A DNA stretch of 64,000 bases from Circinella umbellata (GCA_025093555.1 JAIWNF010000071.1:124001-188000), one strand, 5' to 3'; shown: positions 49,625-63,950, counted from the first letter of the stretch. Program-made: numbers and translations. Notes: a model not told the origin generated them from the letters alone.

Positions 49625-50514
49625 AACGCGCATATGTAAATTATACGAAAATGGTAGGCACGGACCATATAAATTTATTGACAGAAAAAAATATTTCATT
49701 CTCATTCCTTTATTTCATTTTATTTTTTTTGGTTCATATTAATCCTTACGTAGTATTCATTCATTGATATATAATGTATTATATATTACGTATATCACTT
49801 TTAATATAAAAAAATTACTAACAACTATAGAGTATTATAATCATGTATTACTCATTGTAAGGCGTCAAGAGAGGGGTTTAGAAAATAAGAAAACTTTCCC
49901 CTTATTAACTTATTATATTTTGGGGATTGTTACCCAATTCTCTAATAAAAACATATATATTTTACCTTGTGTTTTTTTCCTCCCCCCCCCTTTTTCCTCC
50001 CTGCAGGAGTAAAAAGAAAAAAAAAAGTAACATTTATTATATTTATGTACATAAGAGTCATATTATTTTTCTTTTTTTTAAAAAAAAGAGAGATAATACT
50101 GCCATTTTATTTTTTAAAAAAAAAAAGAAAACATTGTCGATCTCATAAGAAATTCTTTTTTTGAGTATTGGGGGGGAGGGGGAGAGGAAGGAGGAGGTGC
50201 ATTAACCTCAAATAATAATAAAAAAATAACCCCCACTTTTTTATTATAATCTTTTGGTTGTTGGATATTTTCAACATCATTTTTATTATCTTCCATCTTT
50301 TTTTTTTTTTCTTTCTCCTTCCCTCCCCCCTATTTTATTTTTTGCTCCCTCTTTTTATTTTTTTCCTTTCCTTGTTCCTAATTTCTTTCCAGCCTAAATA
50401 TCTCTCTTCTTTTTCGTTTTATTTTTTTTTTTTTGTTTTATTATATTTTTTTGTGTGTATATCATTTTATATTTATAGTTTTTTTTATTATTATTTTTAT
50501 TATTATTGTTATTT
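48241..50514. other. Intergenic and putative 5' region of the PUF gene
   Basis: No gene supported up to about 50200. Dinucleotide CA/TA repeats at 49590-49625. From about 50290 to 50514 the plus strand is strongly pyrimidine rich (T/C runs), as often found just upstream of fungal start codons; this is the likely promoter/5' UTR of the PUF gene. Confidence 0.55.
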
Positions 50515-53500
50515 ATGGATTCAACTGAAAAACAACGATCAAGAACATCAACTTCCACTTTGTTTGATTCTAGTAATAATTTGTACAACAACAATAGTGG
50601 TAGTGGAGGAACAATTCATCCACTTCATGAAATACGTCGTCGTCCTTCACCTTCTTTACAATCAGATACAATGTCACAATCATCTAATAATAATACTACT
50701 ACTAATGAAGAAGAAGAATCAGGTCTTTGTTCAGTATTTGAAAAGTTAAAAACTGACGATCAAAGAAGGTTATTATTATTTTTATTTATTTTTTGACGTG
50801 TTTATTATTATTTTCACAAATAAATAATAACTTTCTTTACTATTATTTATTTAGAAATTCATCACCAGGTTCAAAACTTTCTGAAGATATGCTTAAAACA
50901 GCTTCTCACAGATCCATGAGTGTCGATGTGGGATCCGTTCATAACCCTAACCATTATCAAAAACTAAATTCTGCTTCTTCTTCAACAACAACAAGAACAA
51001 GTAATAATAGTAACAATAATAATAACAATAATAATAATAGTAATAATAATACAGCCAATTCAACAAATATTCAAAATTTACTTTCAAAGAATCTTCTTTT
51101 TGATGGTGAAGCTCATCAATCCAATGGTAAAAAAAAAATAACTTCATTTTCTAAATGGTTATAAATGGAGTGTGCGGTGCGTGTGTAATCCCATATGATA
51201 ATAATTTAACCCAACAAAAAAAAAAAAATTCTTTTTTATGCATAAAAATTATTACACAGATATGTTTCCAACCACTCCTCGAAATGATCCTTATTTTCGT
51301 AGTAGATATGCCGGTTCCACCGAAAAATTATCATCTCCTCTTTTAAATAAGGATAATAATAGTAATAATGACAATGCTTCTACTACGAGTAATAGTACTA
51401 CTACTACTTCTACAAGTTATAATGGATTGGTAAAAATTAAATAATCATTTTTCCTTTTAATAATAATAATAATGATGTAACTAATATGATGGATCGGGGT
51501 TATTTTTATTTTTTTTTTATTTTTAGTTTCCATCTTCTTCAGCACTTGATTTAGCATCATCCCTTCGTCGTAATTCTGCTCGACAAAATAAAAGTGTTGA
51601 ATCTTTGAGGAGTAAATCTTGGGCACAATATTTAGAAAATGCAGATGTTGCGCCCTTTGAAGATTCTTCACTCCCTAATGCACGTGCTCAAGCTGCTTTT
51701 TATGGTCCACCTAGAAGATTTTCTTATGGATGTTGGCCACCGACGACGACGACTACTACTACTTCGTCTTCTCCAGGAGGATCAGGAGAACAAAGACAAC
51801 CTTATTTACATCACAATAATAATAATAATAATAATATGAAATATAAAAATAATTCAAGTCGATTAACTGCTTCTCAATCTTATTCTGATTTACATGGTGC
51901 TGCATTACGTTCTTATCATCATCAACAACAACAACAACAACAACAACATCCAACCGTACCTAATCCACATTATTCTCAAGGTACAATGCACGATGCTTTA
52001 CTTGCTGCTGCCGCAGCCGCTGCCAATACAAATAAAGATGTATCAGGTGTTCCATGTCCACAATACCATCAATTTGGATTCTGTATGCTTGAAGAACAAT
52101 GTCCTTATGCACATCATCATCCATTATTAGATAATAATAATAATAACAACAATAACAATAACATGGATCCATTACCACCTCATTCACCTCAACTTTCAGG
52201 AGGAATGCCAACATTACCTTTTTATCATCCTTCATCTATTTATCATCCCTATTCCATGTTACATAATCTTGCTTCTCCTTCTTCTCAATTTAAATCATTA
52301 TCAGCAAATAACAATTTGACACCTTCTCATCCATATCAACAACAACAGCAACAACAACCAGGTCGATTGGATTCAACCGCATCTAATACTTCCAATGCTG
52401 CTGCTATGGCGACGGCTACACATCAACAACAACAACAAGGAGTTATAAATAATATGTCAAGTAATAATAGTACAACAACAACAGCAACATCAACAACAAC
52501 AGGAAAAGCATTAAGTCGTCGTGGGAGTCCAGCTACATCATCCAGTAGTATTCCATCTTCTGAAGAACAAAATCGATTTACAGGTGCTAAATTAGAAGAT
52601 TTTCTAGGAAAAATCTATGAATTATGTAAAGATCAAAATGGATGTCGATTTTTACAAAAGAAATTGGAAGAATTGGATCGACAACAAATTCAACTCATTT
52701 TTGAAGAAGTGCAACCTCATTTTGTGGAATTAATGACAGGTAAAAAATAGATAAAGAGTTTCATTCATTTATTTAAAAGATATGATATTTATTCCATTCT
52801 AATTTATTTATATATAGAACCATTCGGGAATTATTTATGTCAAAAACTCATTGAACATTGTGATGATAGTCAACGTGATATTTTAGTGGATACAGTAGCA
52901 CCTGATTTACTTAAAATTTCATTGAATATGCATGGAACAAGAGCAGTTCAACGATTTATTGAATTTTTATCTACACCTCAACAGGTAAAAAGACATATCT
53001 ATAGTAGAAGAGAAAAACATGACCTTTTCTAAAACATTGTCTTTTTTTATATTTATAGATTCGTGCAGTAACAGTCGCATTAAATCCAAACGTGGTTACT
53101 TTGATTAAAGATTTGAATGGTAACCATGTGATTCAAAAATGTCTTCATCGATTATCAGCTGAACATAAACAATTCATTTATGATGCCGTAAGTGAAAATT
53201 GCATTCAAGTAGCAACGCATCGTCATGGTTGTTGTGTTCTTCAAAGATGTATTGATTATGCTGCTGAAAATCAAAAGGTAAACTTTTTTTTATTGTTTTC
53301 TATTGATAAAAAAAAGTTGTTATATTCCTAAATACCTAAATGACTTTTCTCTCTCTCTCTTTCTTTGTAGAATCAACTTGTTAAAGTGATTACATGGCAC
53401 GCATTACCCCTTGTTCAAGATCCATTTGGTAATTATGTAGTTCAATATGTATTGGATTTAGGTGATATTACATATACAGACACTTTGGTTCGTTGTTTCC

Positions 53501-54148
53501 TTGAACATGTTTGTGATTTAAGTGTACAAAAATTTAGTTCGAATGTTATCGAAAAGGTAATTTGAAGTTTTTTCATTTATTTATTTATGGATAACGATGT
53601 ATAAAAAACTTATCTTTTTTTTTTACTGTTATGATTATTTTATAAAGTGTATTCGAGTATCTGAACCAGAAACACGTCGATTGTTGGTAGCTGAACTATT
53701 AAATGAAACCAATATTGAAAAATTACTTCGTGATTCATTTGCCAATTATGTTGTACAAACATGCTTAGAATATGCAGATCAAGACCAACGTGTGCAGGTT
53801 TGTTTATAATTCTCTCTCTCTGTCCCCCCCACCCTATTATATAATTAGAGATACATTTTATATATTAAATCAACCTCCCCCTCTTCTTTATTATTTTAGC
53901 TCGTGGAATATATTCGCCCCTTGTTGCCATCCATTAGGAGTACACCTTACGGTAAAAGAATACATAGTAAAATTCAACGGGAACAACCACAACAAGGACG
54001 TCAACGTGGCATTAGACAACATCAAAGTCTTGGTTCATTACGTTATGGTAATACGAATAATTCTTTTGGATACCAAAATGGAGAGGGAATTGCTTTTGGT
54101 CTTCCATTGATTGGTAATAATAGTGACCCACTCTATCCATACCCATAA
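50515..54148 (+). CDS. PUF (Pumilio) RNA-binding protein with CCCH zinc finger
   Basis: Nine exons: 50515-50768, 50855-51126, 51260-51429, 51527-52739, 52818-52984, 53059-53277, 53371-53556, 53648-53797 and 53900-54148. All phases close to 959 residues. The long N-terminal half is Ser/Asn/Gln-rich and probably disordered. A CCCH finger (CPQYHQFGFC.....C...H) lies near 52050-52110. Eight PUF repeats follow, with base-contacting motifs GCRFLQ, GNYLCQ, GTRAVQ, GNHVIQ, GCCVLQ, GNYVVQ, SSNVIE and ANYVVQ for repeats 1-8. Repeats 8, 7 and 6 carry N.Q, S.E and N.Q side chains, which by the PUF code read U-G-U, so UGUA-type 3' UTR sites are expected. GCCVLQ in repeat 5 is as in fungal Puf4/Mpt5-type proteins. 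Likely cytoplasmic repressor of mRNAs. Confidence 0.93.
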
Positions 54149-54198
54149 AAAAAATAACTTAAGCATTCACCTTTTTTTTTTTTTACCCCACCCTTCCC

Positions 54199-54239
<41 letters not shown>

Positions 54240-54661
54240 TTCATTCGTATCATTATCATTATTTCATTTTCTTATTTTTACTTATACATGAAAAAAAAAC
54301 AAATACATCACACATCATACACACACACACATACACACACACACACACACACAATTTGTTGTAAAAAGGGGGCTATAAGAAAGAAACAACTCTTCTTTTT
54401 ATTCTCCCCTTTCCCTTCCCAAATCAAGACACACATTGGGTTTTGTTACTTTTAATTATTCTTTCTGTTGTTGTTCTCATTTCTTTTTATTTAATTCTTT
54501 TTCCCTCTCTTTTGATTTCATATTTTCATATATAACAAATGTACTTGCCCCAAATATATATTTATATATATATATATATATATTTATATACATGAAAGTT
54601 TATATTATATAATATGTATTGTCTGTTTATTTCTACTTATAAAAAAATGGGGGGAGACAAA
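54149..54661. other. Convergent intergenic region with CA microsatellites
   Basis: Shared 3' region of two convergent genes. (CA)n tracts at about 54201-54238 and 54319-54352, and an AT tract near 54566-54582. No gene. Confidence 0.8.
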
Positions 54662-57292
54662 TTATAAATGAGCATTGGGTTGAGTCGATTTAATAATATT
54701 ACGTGATACATGTAATGCACACGCTTCAATAGTAACCATAGGATTAACACCACTCGCCGTTGGGAATAAAGAAGCATCAGCAACATATAAATTTTTTATT
54801 TCCCATGTTTCACCTGTTGGTTTACAAACAGATGACTTTGGTGAAATACCAAGACGACTAAAGAAAAAAAAACCATTTTTTTTTGTTAAAATAACGTCTA
54901 TTGAAAGGAAGGGGAAATCAAAACTTTATAAAAACAATTGATTATGCCCATTATTTCTTCTTACCATGATCCCATTTGATGAGCACTACCAAAAGAATTG
55001 ACACCGTGATTAGGTAATCCATAGCGAGCTACTTTGGCTTTCCATGCTTCAAATCGAGGATGATCTGAGCGAATTTCTTCGTCTTTTTTGAATATAAATG
55101 GATCGACACCTAATTGAACCGTATGAATTTCACGTGCACCTGCAGCTGCCAAAATCGTCACAGCTCGATCCAAACCAACTTCTAATGAGTGCCGATCTTC
55201 TTTGGATAATTCATAATTAAAAATGATTTCTCCTTTTTCATTATATTGAACCGTACCCACCGAATTTTTATCACGCGCAAGAACGACCATAGAAGAAAAA
55301 TGACGATAGTTTAGGATATTTCTTTTATGTTCAAGGGCTCCACGCCAGGGTAACAAAGCTGAAAGAAATCCCAGGTGGCCTGAAGGAACTTCGATTTTGG
55401 CACCATAGCCATCTCCATTGACATTTTCGGCAATATTACTTACCTAAATATATACGTTTTTTTTTATGTTAGTTGGGAAGAGGGAGTGGGGGAGGGGAGG
55501 GGAAACAATAATAATATATTTACCGTGGTAAGAATAGAACCTTTATACATTTCAATAGGTTCATCAAATACACCATATACAAAAACACATGGATGAAGAC
55601 GTAAATGACGACCAATATTTTTATTTTTCAATCCACTTTTCATTAAAAGACCAGGTGTATTCATAGATCCACAAGAAGCAACCACGCGATCACTGTAAAT
55701 TTTAATTGTTTTTTGTCCACGCACCACACATTCGACACCCACAGCTTTACCCTGCTTGATAATAATAGAAAGAACTTGCGTACGATCCAAAAATTGAGCA
55801 CCTTTTTCATGAGCGTCTTTTAACCAACTCACTTTGGTACCATTTTTAATACCATTTCTACATCCATAAAAACACCAACTACATTCATGAGATTGACCAT
55901 GCGTATTTTGTGGAACATCGGCAATAGGATAACCCAATTTTCTATTCAGTTTTATATTATGATTGAATTAGTAATAAGATACGTACGAACCAAAATAAAG
56001 TTGCATGATAATATATATTTATAGTACTTACTGACAACCTTCAATAAGAATTTGATTAGGTTTATTATGTTTAATTCCTAAAGTACTTGCTCCAATACGT
56101 TCACAGACTCGATCAAGATCTTTTGAGAACTATTTACAAAAAAAAATAAATAATCCGTCTTTTTTTTTTTTTTGTTATAGCAATATACTCTATCTTGTTT
56201 TTTTTTTTTTTTTACCTGTGGGGAGGAAAAATGACCCAATCCAAGCTTTTTTCCCCATTCTTCTCGAACATAATGTTGTGGCTATAATAAGAATATTTGC
56301 GATGACGGATGTGAGAAAAAAAAATCTGCTACACAGTGTTGTGGGTAAAAAAAAAAAAATTGATTCATTTATTTAATTTTACCTTTAAAGAAGCAGACCA
56401 ATTTACAGTCGTTCCACCTCCAAAAGTAGATCCACAAAAAACTTGAGAAAGACTATCTTCACTTGTTAACAATGATTTGGCTTCCAATAAATTTTCTATA
56501 CCTTCTTTTTCATGCCATTGAAATTCACTTTCATGATAATAGACTCCTTTTTCAATCACTAATACAGATTGACCTGCAGCACTCAGTTCTGCTGCAGTGA
56601 CACCTAAAAAAGGGGGGGGTTTCAATTCCCTATTCTGTAATGTATATATGCATATAACTTTTTTTTTTTTGCCATTTACCTCCACCAGCCCCACTACCAA
56701 CAATAATAGTATCAAACCGAGTCAACTTTTCAGCTTCTTCCAAAGTCAACATGGGGAGTCGATCCACAGTATTTGTAGGATGTAAAGAACAATCAGGATC
56801 CCGACCTTCATAACCATGGGGAATGACCTTGTAGGCAGGACATGCGGGATGTCGATAAATAGCATGCGTACACAATGTTGTAAATGTAGCATACAATCCT
56901 TTCAAAGGGGACAAAACCGTAGGCGATTGCCAACGTAACAAGACCTGTTGTCGTTCTTTACGTGTCAAGTTTATAAATTTTTTATAGTGCCCCGTTAATA
57001 AAATACTGGCTGGACTATTATTTAATAAATTTAATACAGTTTGGATTTGTTCTTGTTGGTCCGGACGTAACTGTTGAAATAATTCAATGATTGTTTGAAT
57101 ATGGGAAGCACCTGAAAACTCAAAATAGTTGGCAAGCGCTTCAGGTGGAATGGAACTCGTTGTATCCATAAGCGGTTTGTCTTCTTTGTGATGTTGGTAA
57201 AGAGAAGATTTCTCTCTTTCATCCAAAGGAGATATAATGGTATCAGCAATGGCTGCAAGTGTTTCAACTTGCTGTTTTGTAAATTCTACCAT
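54662..57292 (-). CDS. FAO1: Long-chain fatty alcohol oxidase (GMC family)
   Basis: Seven exons: 56680-57292, 56383-56603, 56216-56281, 56032-56129, 55524-55941, 54965-55443 and 54662-54857. Phases close to 696 residues, within the usual size of FAO-type alcohol oxidases. Following an alpha-helical N-terminal region, the Rossmann FAD motif IIVGSGAGGGVTAAELSAAG spans the first intron. The middle has GGGTTVNWSAS and the Cys-rich CSWCFYGCRNGIKNGT block typical of FAO. The C-terminal exons carry FGSAHQMGSCRLG and VADASLFPTASGVNPMVTIE, the two GMC C-terminal signature regions including the active-site His. Family enzymes oxidise long-chain alcohols to aldehydes with O2, producing H2O2, typically at endomembranes or peroxisomes. 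No clear C-terminal SKL is present (ends ...NAHL). Confidence 0.93.
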
Positions 57293-58939
57293 GGATTATG
57301 GCTACGCACTAGTAAAGAGAGAGTCGAGGGAGGGAAAAAAAGAAAAAATAGAAACAAAAGAAAAAGAATGATACTTTATATTTTTTGTTATAGTATGACA
57401 CAGCTTTTTTTTTATTTTGCCACTTTACCAATTTATCACAAATCCTGTGTTGTCATGGTTTGGCTATATTTAGATAATTATAAATAATCGTTTTTTTTTA
57501 CATAATGACGCTGGCAAAATAACCTGTTTGGATCGGCAAGAAGGGCTGCAAAGTAAATGATGGCCCGAGTTACGTATGTACAAACTATTTATATGTCTAT
57601 GCTTTGAAAACAAAAAAAAAAAACCCATCAGAAACTGGCTTTTATATATATATATATTTATGACATATTTATTTATTTTAATAAAAAAGATATCGCCACA
57701 TCATGTATAAAAAAACCATAGAGTTCGAAGCAAACATATATATATATATATATAAGAGCAAAAAATAAGAATAACGAAAAAGTGCCGTTTCATTTTACAT
57801 GGATATTAAAAAACTTAATTAAAAAAAGCAGTACTAAAACAATGATAACTGGAACATAGAAAAAATGTTACACTGAACAGTTACACCAAGTAAATAATCT
57901 TATCTCTCTCTAGAAGATGATTCTATAAATTACCTTTCTTATTATATGTACTTCCAATGAAGTCTTTACTATGACCTTTTTCTCATATGTATAATGGGAA
58001 CAGCATTTTTTTTTCGGATGTGTTGAATTATTATATGGACAAGTCTTGCTATACAATATACCTTGATTTCATATACCAATCTTAAATGAAATAAGCCAAG
58101 CATGCATAATATTTCATTTAAATAAGCTTTATTTGAGGACAGATCCAAAATATATTAGATGTATAATATGGTTGCTAGTCTTTCTAGTAAATGAACTACG
58201 AAATGGGATTGAGTTATTGTTAGCATACCAATATCTTTATATCAAGTAAATATATACGCTGTACCAGGCATGACGACACCAAATTATTCACAATATTTCT
58301 TGGATCAAGTGACTTATACAATGCTGTGCTGCTGCATTGTGGATATTTGGTGTCTCTCTATATGTTGTTATCACCGGGGAAATGATGATCTTGGTTGTGT
58401 TGCATTGGTAAAATGCTAGGAAACGGCAAGCAGCAATGAAGGCCCTAGAACAGCCATCGCACGGGTTTTCCGACGGATTAATGCCATCATCCAGATATGA
58501 TTTGATTGCAACTCTAGCTAATCATTGACGACTGATTTTTTTTTAATAATGTATGTTATTTTTTGATCTTCGTACTTTATAACGTTTATTAATCTGCTTG
58601 TACAAAGAGTTTTACAAAACAAAGATATTTGAAATAATTTAAGTAGAGTGCACTTTTTTGATATGATAGGTAGCTAGTTGACCTTTGGAGACAAGGAAAG
58701 AGGATGGAATTGCGGCAATAAACAACAATGTTTTTAATTTGATTTATGGTTTGATACTTTTTATGATGTTTAGTTAATTTATTCTCGTTATACTAAAAAA
58801 AAAGGAGTACAGAAATGAAGAGACGAAAAAGAAAAATAAAGTTGTATGACAGAAACCATATTTAATTGAGGAAGGCTTCAAATGAAATAAAAAAAAATAA
58901 ACTATTTAGGGTTTAGTTAGAAAAATCAATGTATACTGT
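57293..58939. other. Intergenic, no gene supported
   Basis: Likely promoter of the alcohol oxidase near 57300-57500 and 3' flank of the next gene near 58900. AT dinucleotide runs at 57643-57660 and 57737-57753. No open frame with coding character. Confidence 0.6.
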
Positions 58940-60763
58940 TTATTTGGGATCCCAAATGTCACGTGTCCATTTAGTAGAGTCAACTGAAGTATTGGAAGAG
59001 GATGCTGGAGCAGTAGACGATGAGATGGATTTAGAGTTGCTGTGTCGACGGGTGTCATTAGTCCTATCATTCATGGATTTTCTTCTATTTACTTGATGTG
59101 TTTCATTTCTCACTTTTTGATACGTCTTTATATTTAAACAGATGGTCTTGAAACAATCTAAAAGACTGACAACTGCCTTGATTGAGCCTTCATTTGCTTC
59201 TTTTACTGTGGTTGGAAAATAAGCACTATGGATTGAATTAAGCACATATAAACCAGGAGCAGCCAAGTGTAAAGAATAAAGTTCGATTTCAAAGCCTGCA
59301 ACCAACATAAATGGGTACTTGATTTTGTTTACTTCATCGTCGGGGATATTATTGCATGTAAGTAAATAATTGAGATGGGCTTTGACACTAAGAACAGCTT
59401 TTAATTTATCTTTATAATAATTGCTACTGAAAACTTCCTCTTCAAATTCATCAATACCATAGACAGGAGCAGATTTATTAATTATATCTAGTGGTTGTGA
59501 ATCCATTCTCATTGCGATACCATAAATCAATACAATGTTGGGGATTGTATCTCCCCAGTGTGCCTCTATATCAGTACAACGGAAGAACGTTTCGACGAAA
59601 CCATACCATATTTTAATTACATAGTCCTGTTCCGATAAAGTCATGGAGTTTCCAAACAGAGTAGGATGATACATGTGAAGTTTGATGATATGAATATACG
59701 AGTCGATATACCGTTCGCTTTTATCGCCTTCGATTGACTGCTTTTTAATTACTTCGTACCACTTTTTCCATTGTCGATCATCTTTTTCTATTTGGTCAAT
59801 TACATTTTCTTTCAATTGTTGTTCGAGATGAAATACTGGACCAGGAGTTGGTGGCAGGACACCATATATTAATGGCCCCATCAGTGCTTTTAAACCATCC
59901 GTGGAATAGGAGGGTGTTTCATTTGATCTGTCGTCGTTCATTCGATTTAGTATTGCGTGGAGTTGGCCGCCAGATAAAGTATCATTTATGTCTAATACGC
60001 CATTCATACCTAGTGCTGTAAAATACTGGTTTCTTCTTTCTTGAGATGATCGCGAGTTTCGGGCAAGCTGACCAATAAAAGTACCAACAGACATTGACAA
60101 ACCTTCAATGTAAAATGCATCACGTTCTTGAAAATCAATACGTTGCCGGGATGATACATTATGTTGTTGTTCTTCTGCCACTCGCTTAGTGGATGATACT
60201 CCTGGTGGTGATGGTAATAATGAGGAAGGCAAAGCATTAAGATGGTTTAAAAGATAGGCGGAGTACTGATCAAGTTGCTGTTGTCGTAACTCGGTTGTCA
60301 AAAGATCAGACCAATAATTCTGTATATTGTTGTTTTTTAATACCTAGAAAGCATAACAGAGTAACACGCATGAAACACAAAAAGTATCAGAGTCTTAAAA
60401 GAATGAAAAGAAAAAAGAGATTCTTTTTTTTTTTTGAAAAAAAAAAAAAAACGCTATGCTTACACTAAATCCTTTGCTTATAATTCCATCTGCCCATCTT
60501 GCAAAAAGATTATTACTTGATGAAGTGGCGATATCCAATGCTTGTTTGAATTCAGTTTCAGCGATAAATTTATATTGATACGAATATTGTCCCCTCGAAA
60601 AGAATCCAGGAAGGCCATTATCGGTTGTGAAGTTATTTTCTAGCCATTCAAGACAATCCCTATTTATTTGGTTACGAGAAAAAAAAACGCAAAGCTAATA
60701 TATCTACAAAGAAAAAAAGCATGAAAAAAACTTTTACCACGTAAAAGTAATGTTTTGATTCAT
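58940..60763 (-). CDS. Uncharacterised mucoralean family protein, 541 residues
   Basis: Three exons: 60738-60763, 60464-60659 and 58940-60343, joining in frame to 1626 nt. Starts MNQNITFTWDCLEWLENNFT; ends KWTRDIWDPK then TAA. The middle contains SQERRNQYFTALGMNGVLD, then SEQDYVIKIWYGFVETFFRCTDIEAHWGDT, and a later alpha-rich region; the C-terminal 60 residues are Ser-rich and basic. No named domain is recognised; the SE.DY......W....ETxFR......WGDT pattern is one I associate with a large uncharacterised mucoralean family. The array proteins show a comparable SE..FYRRF..LLDKMF segment at a similar place. Two relics of this family lie at 46.5-48.2 kb. Confidence 0.8.
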
Positions 60764-61670
60764 TGTTACTCGTTTATCAGTTGAGAAGGAAGAAAAAGCT
60801 GCAGAAATCACCTAGAGAGAACTCATAGTATCTTTTATTTATGAAAGTTAGTGACAGTAAACTTATAGAAAAATAGCTTTGCTGCGCCCGTAGTAATTCT
60901 CTAAAATAAAAGGCACGGCTAAAGTGAATGAGCCAATGAAAACCAATAAAAAGAGACTATGACGTTTGGATTTAGCCAATCAATTTTGACTATGACGTGT
61001 TGCTGAGACTTAAACAGATGGCATAAAGCATAAGAGAAAAAAAAGTTGAGAAGTAGGTACATTATTCGCGTCAATATGGAAAAAAGGTTATTGCTGTCTT
61101 GGACTGCATCAATAGTTTCCCAATGAAATATAACTCTAATAATTAAAGACGTGGAAGAAAAAACAGAAGGAAGAAACCTTAATGCCGGGAGAGAAACCAA
61201 TGGAACAAAAGCATTTTCTAGTGGAGAGTTCTTGATTGCGTGTGGAGATAAAAAATTCTACTGTTGTTAGTGATTCCAAGAACATTATTGTCGACAAACC
61301 GAACCATTAATAAGGAATCTACCATTAGTCGAACCGCTGCCACTGAATGCATCGCTGCAGAATCGAGTTTATTTGAAATGATAAGTATGTCTTCAAAAGT
61401 GTTAACTTTAGTTTTGCAACATAATTTAGTGTTAACAGATTGAAATTCTATTATAGCACTACAAATATTTACAGATAGCAGCAGCAATAATAATCTCCTT
61501 GAAGGCGTCTGTAAAAAGAATTAAAATCATGTACTATTTGTGGCACCATTGAGTGTAAAGGGAACAACAAGAAAACAAAATACATGTTCTCGAACATGAC
61601 CATTTGATTACTTCGACAATCAAATGCTTAAACATCACAAATACAGTCACCGCAGAAATATGTACCCATT
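60764..61670. other. Intergenic, no gene supported
   Basis: Upstream region of the 541-residue gene, then AT-rich sequence with only short frames on the minus strand (60919-61487) lacking recognisable features. Confidence 0.55.
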
Positions 61671-61879
61671 ATAACACTGGAACTTCCTAAAAAGCACTTT
61701 TGGCACTGGAAAATTGCACAATAGCACTGGAAAATATAATCTCATTCTGTATAGAAAACAGACTCTTTTTTTAAATGAAAAACGAAATTTCTTGATAAGG
61801 ATGCATTTTACTCGCTTTTTACTTATCAACCAAAAACATTGTAAATTACTACTGCAAATACCCTAATTATCACTGGAAT

Positions 61880-62770
61880 TGTTATGCAGCAAACGTCCTT
61901 AAAAAAACATTTAACCTACAACGCTGAAACTTCTATAGTATATAAAATGGAACATTTCAAACTGGTTTATCAAGTCGTTTTGTTATATAGTGTTGTGACC
62001 ATATTAGTAAGATCACTTAATGATACTGGAAATACACGAAATGACACTGGAAATTTTCGACACCAGACCTTTTAAAAAAAAAACTCAAGCTACCACGCTG
62101 AGACTTCTAAAGTATATAAAATGAAACATTTCAAACTGGTTTATCAAGTCGTTTTGTTATATAGTGTTATGATATTGTCACTCCATGACCATATTAGTAA
62201 GATCACGTAATGATACTGGAAATACACGAAATGACACTGGAAATTTTCGGCACCAGACCTTTTGAAAAAAAAACTCAAGCTACCACGCTGAGACTTCTAA
62301 AGTATATAAAATGGAACATTGCAAACTGGTTTATCAACTCGCTTTGTTATATAGTGTTATGATATTGTCACTCCATGACCATATTAGTAAGATCACGTAA
62401 TGATACTGGAAATACACGAAATGACACTGGAAATTTTCGACACCAGACCTTTTGAAAAAAAAACTCAAGCTACCACGCTGAGACTTCTAAAGTATATAAA
62501 ATGGAACATTGCAAACTGGTTTATCAACTCGCTTTGTTATATAGTGTTATGATATTGCCACTCCATGACCATATTAGTAAGATCACGTAATGATACTGGA
62601 AATACACGAAATGACACTGGAAATTTTCGACACCAGACCTTTTGAAAAAAAAACTCAAATTATCGCGTTGAGGCTTCTATAGTATATAAAATGGGACATT
62701 TCAAACTGGTTGATCAGGTTGCTTTGTTCTATAGTGTTATGATATTTCCCAGTAGCAACCATATAACCAT
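61880..62770. repeat. 190-bp tandem repeat, about 4.6 copies
   Basis: The CACGCTGAGACTTCTA(A/T)AGTATATAAA block recurs at about 61922, 62096, 62286, 62476 and 62666. The first copy is about 16 bp shorter (it lacks part of the GTTATGATATTGTCACTCC stretch), and the last is diverged. Each unit contains TGATACTGGAAATACACGAAATGACACTGGAAATTTTC, i.e. two ACTGGAAAT motifs. Confidence 0.92.
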
Positions 62771-63835
62771 GTTATTAACACAATAACAGAGAAACTAGCC
62801 CATATATGGATGAAATGAATGGCTTTTTCAAAATGATGTTGTTGAAAAGCTTTTCTGTACCACAACATGGCTTAAAATACTAACCTACCATGTGGATTGT
62901 TTAACTCACTTATCTCTACAAACAGTAATATGTAAACAGTGAGTTTAAAAAATAGATCTTGACTCAAAACAAACCAAATAGTTCTAGTATTTGGTTTTTT
63001 TTCACCCTGTGATACAAATAAGCAATCAACTAATGGATTGTTTCCACCTCTTTAATTTTTTTTCTTCTGTACGCGTAAGCGTACCCAAGTTAAAGTCTTG
63101 GATTAGCATTTGATTTAATTTATAAATTTAAACCACACATTCAATCACCAAGATGGACTTCCATTTTATAATTCAATCCCCAATCTACCCCGTTCACAAT
63201 TTCAATGCCGACGTTGTACACTGATTTACAAAAAAAAAATATTTGAAGGGCACAGCACATGCTGGAGTGTACTGGTTTAGACCTCATAACTAGAGGTTAT
63301 CCTGATAAGTATACTATAAGTTTTTGATAGAAGATTGCTTGAAAAATAATATTCTAGTACTAACTGTCACACATGTATGGACAATATTAGCGAAGTTACT
63401 GAAAATAGCTTCAAACGTCAAAGAAGGTGTGTATTATAGTGAGATGCCTATTTATACAATATTACGGTAACTCGTATCCTATAATTTAAACAATAATGAT
63501 CTGAACTTTTAGCTCCCATATATATAGAGATGTCGAGTGTAGGAGCAACAACAACAACAACAAAATAGAAAAAGCAATAATCAAAAGAAGCAGAGCGCAG
63601 AAAAGAAACAACCAAGAACTGCAGCAAAACGATAATGACAGTCAAAAAGTACTGTAGTATTTATCCCAATTATTATTTTAAAATATATTTATATACGTAA
63701 ATAAAGAATATATAGCTATAGTCATTTATTATATAACACTGGAAATATGCATCTTATCTATTGTCACTGTGAATTTGTGGTTTTACACTTTTATTTTCTG
63801 TCCACGAAAACTCGCTGTTTTACACTGTTTATTTG

Positions 63836-63950
63836 TGTACACTGCAAATCGCTAGTATTACACTGATTATTTAGTACACTGCAAATCACTAGTCTTACAC
63901 TGATTATTTAGTACACTGCAAATCACTAGTCTTGCACTATTTACTTCGTA
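63836..63950. repeat. 37-bp tandem repeat, about 3 copies
   Basis: Three copies of GTACACTGCAAATC(A/G)CTAG followed by T(C/A)TT(A/G)CACT(G/A)-type sequence, just inside the right end of the candidate element. Confidence 0.88.

Noticed and set aside
49590..49625. CA/TA dinucleotide run as a possible telomeric or regulatory repeat
   Set aside because: Simple dinucleotide microsatellite; no telomere-like G-rich repeat is present anywhere in the window.
50947..51147. Antisense open frames in the PUF gene's Asn/Gln-rich regions
   Set aside because: They are by-products of AAT/CAA codon runs on the coding strand; the sense exons have verified phases and PUF motifs.
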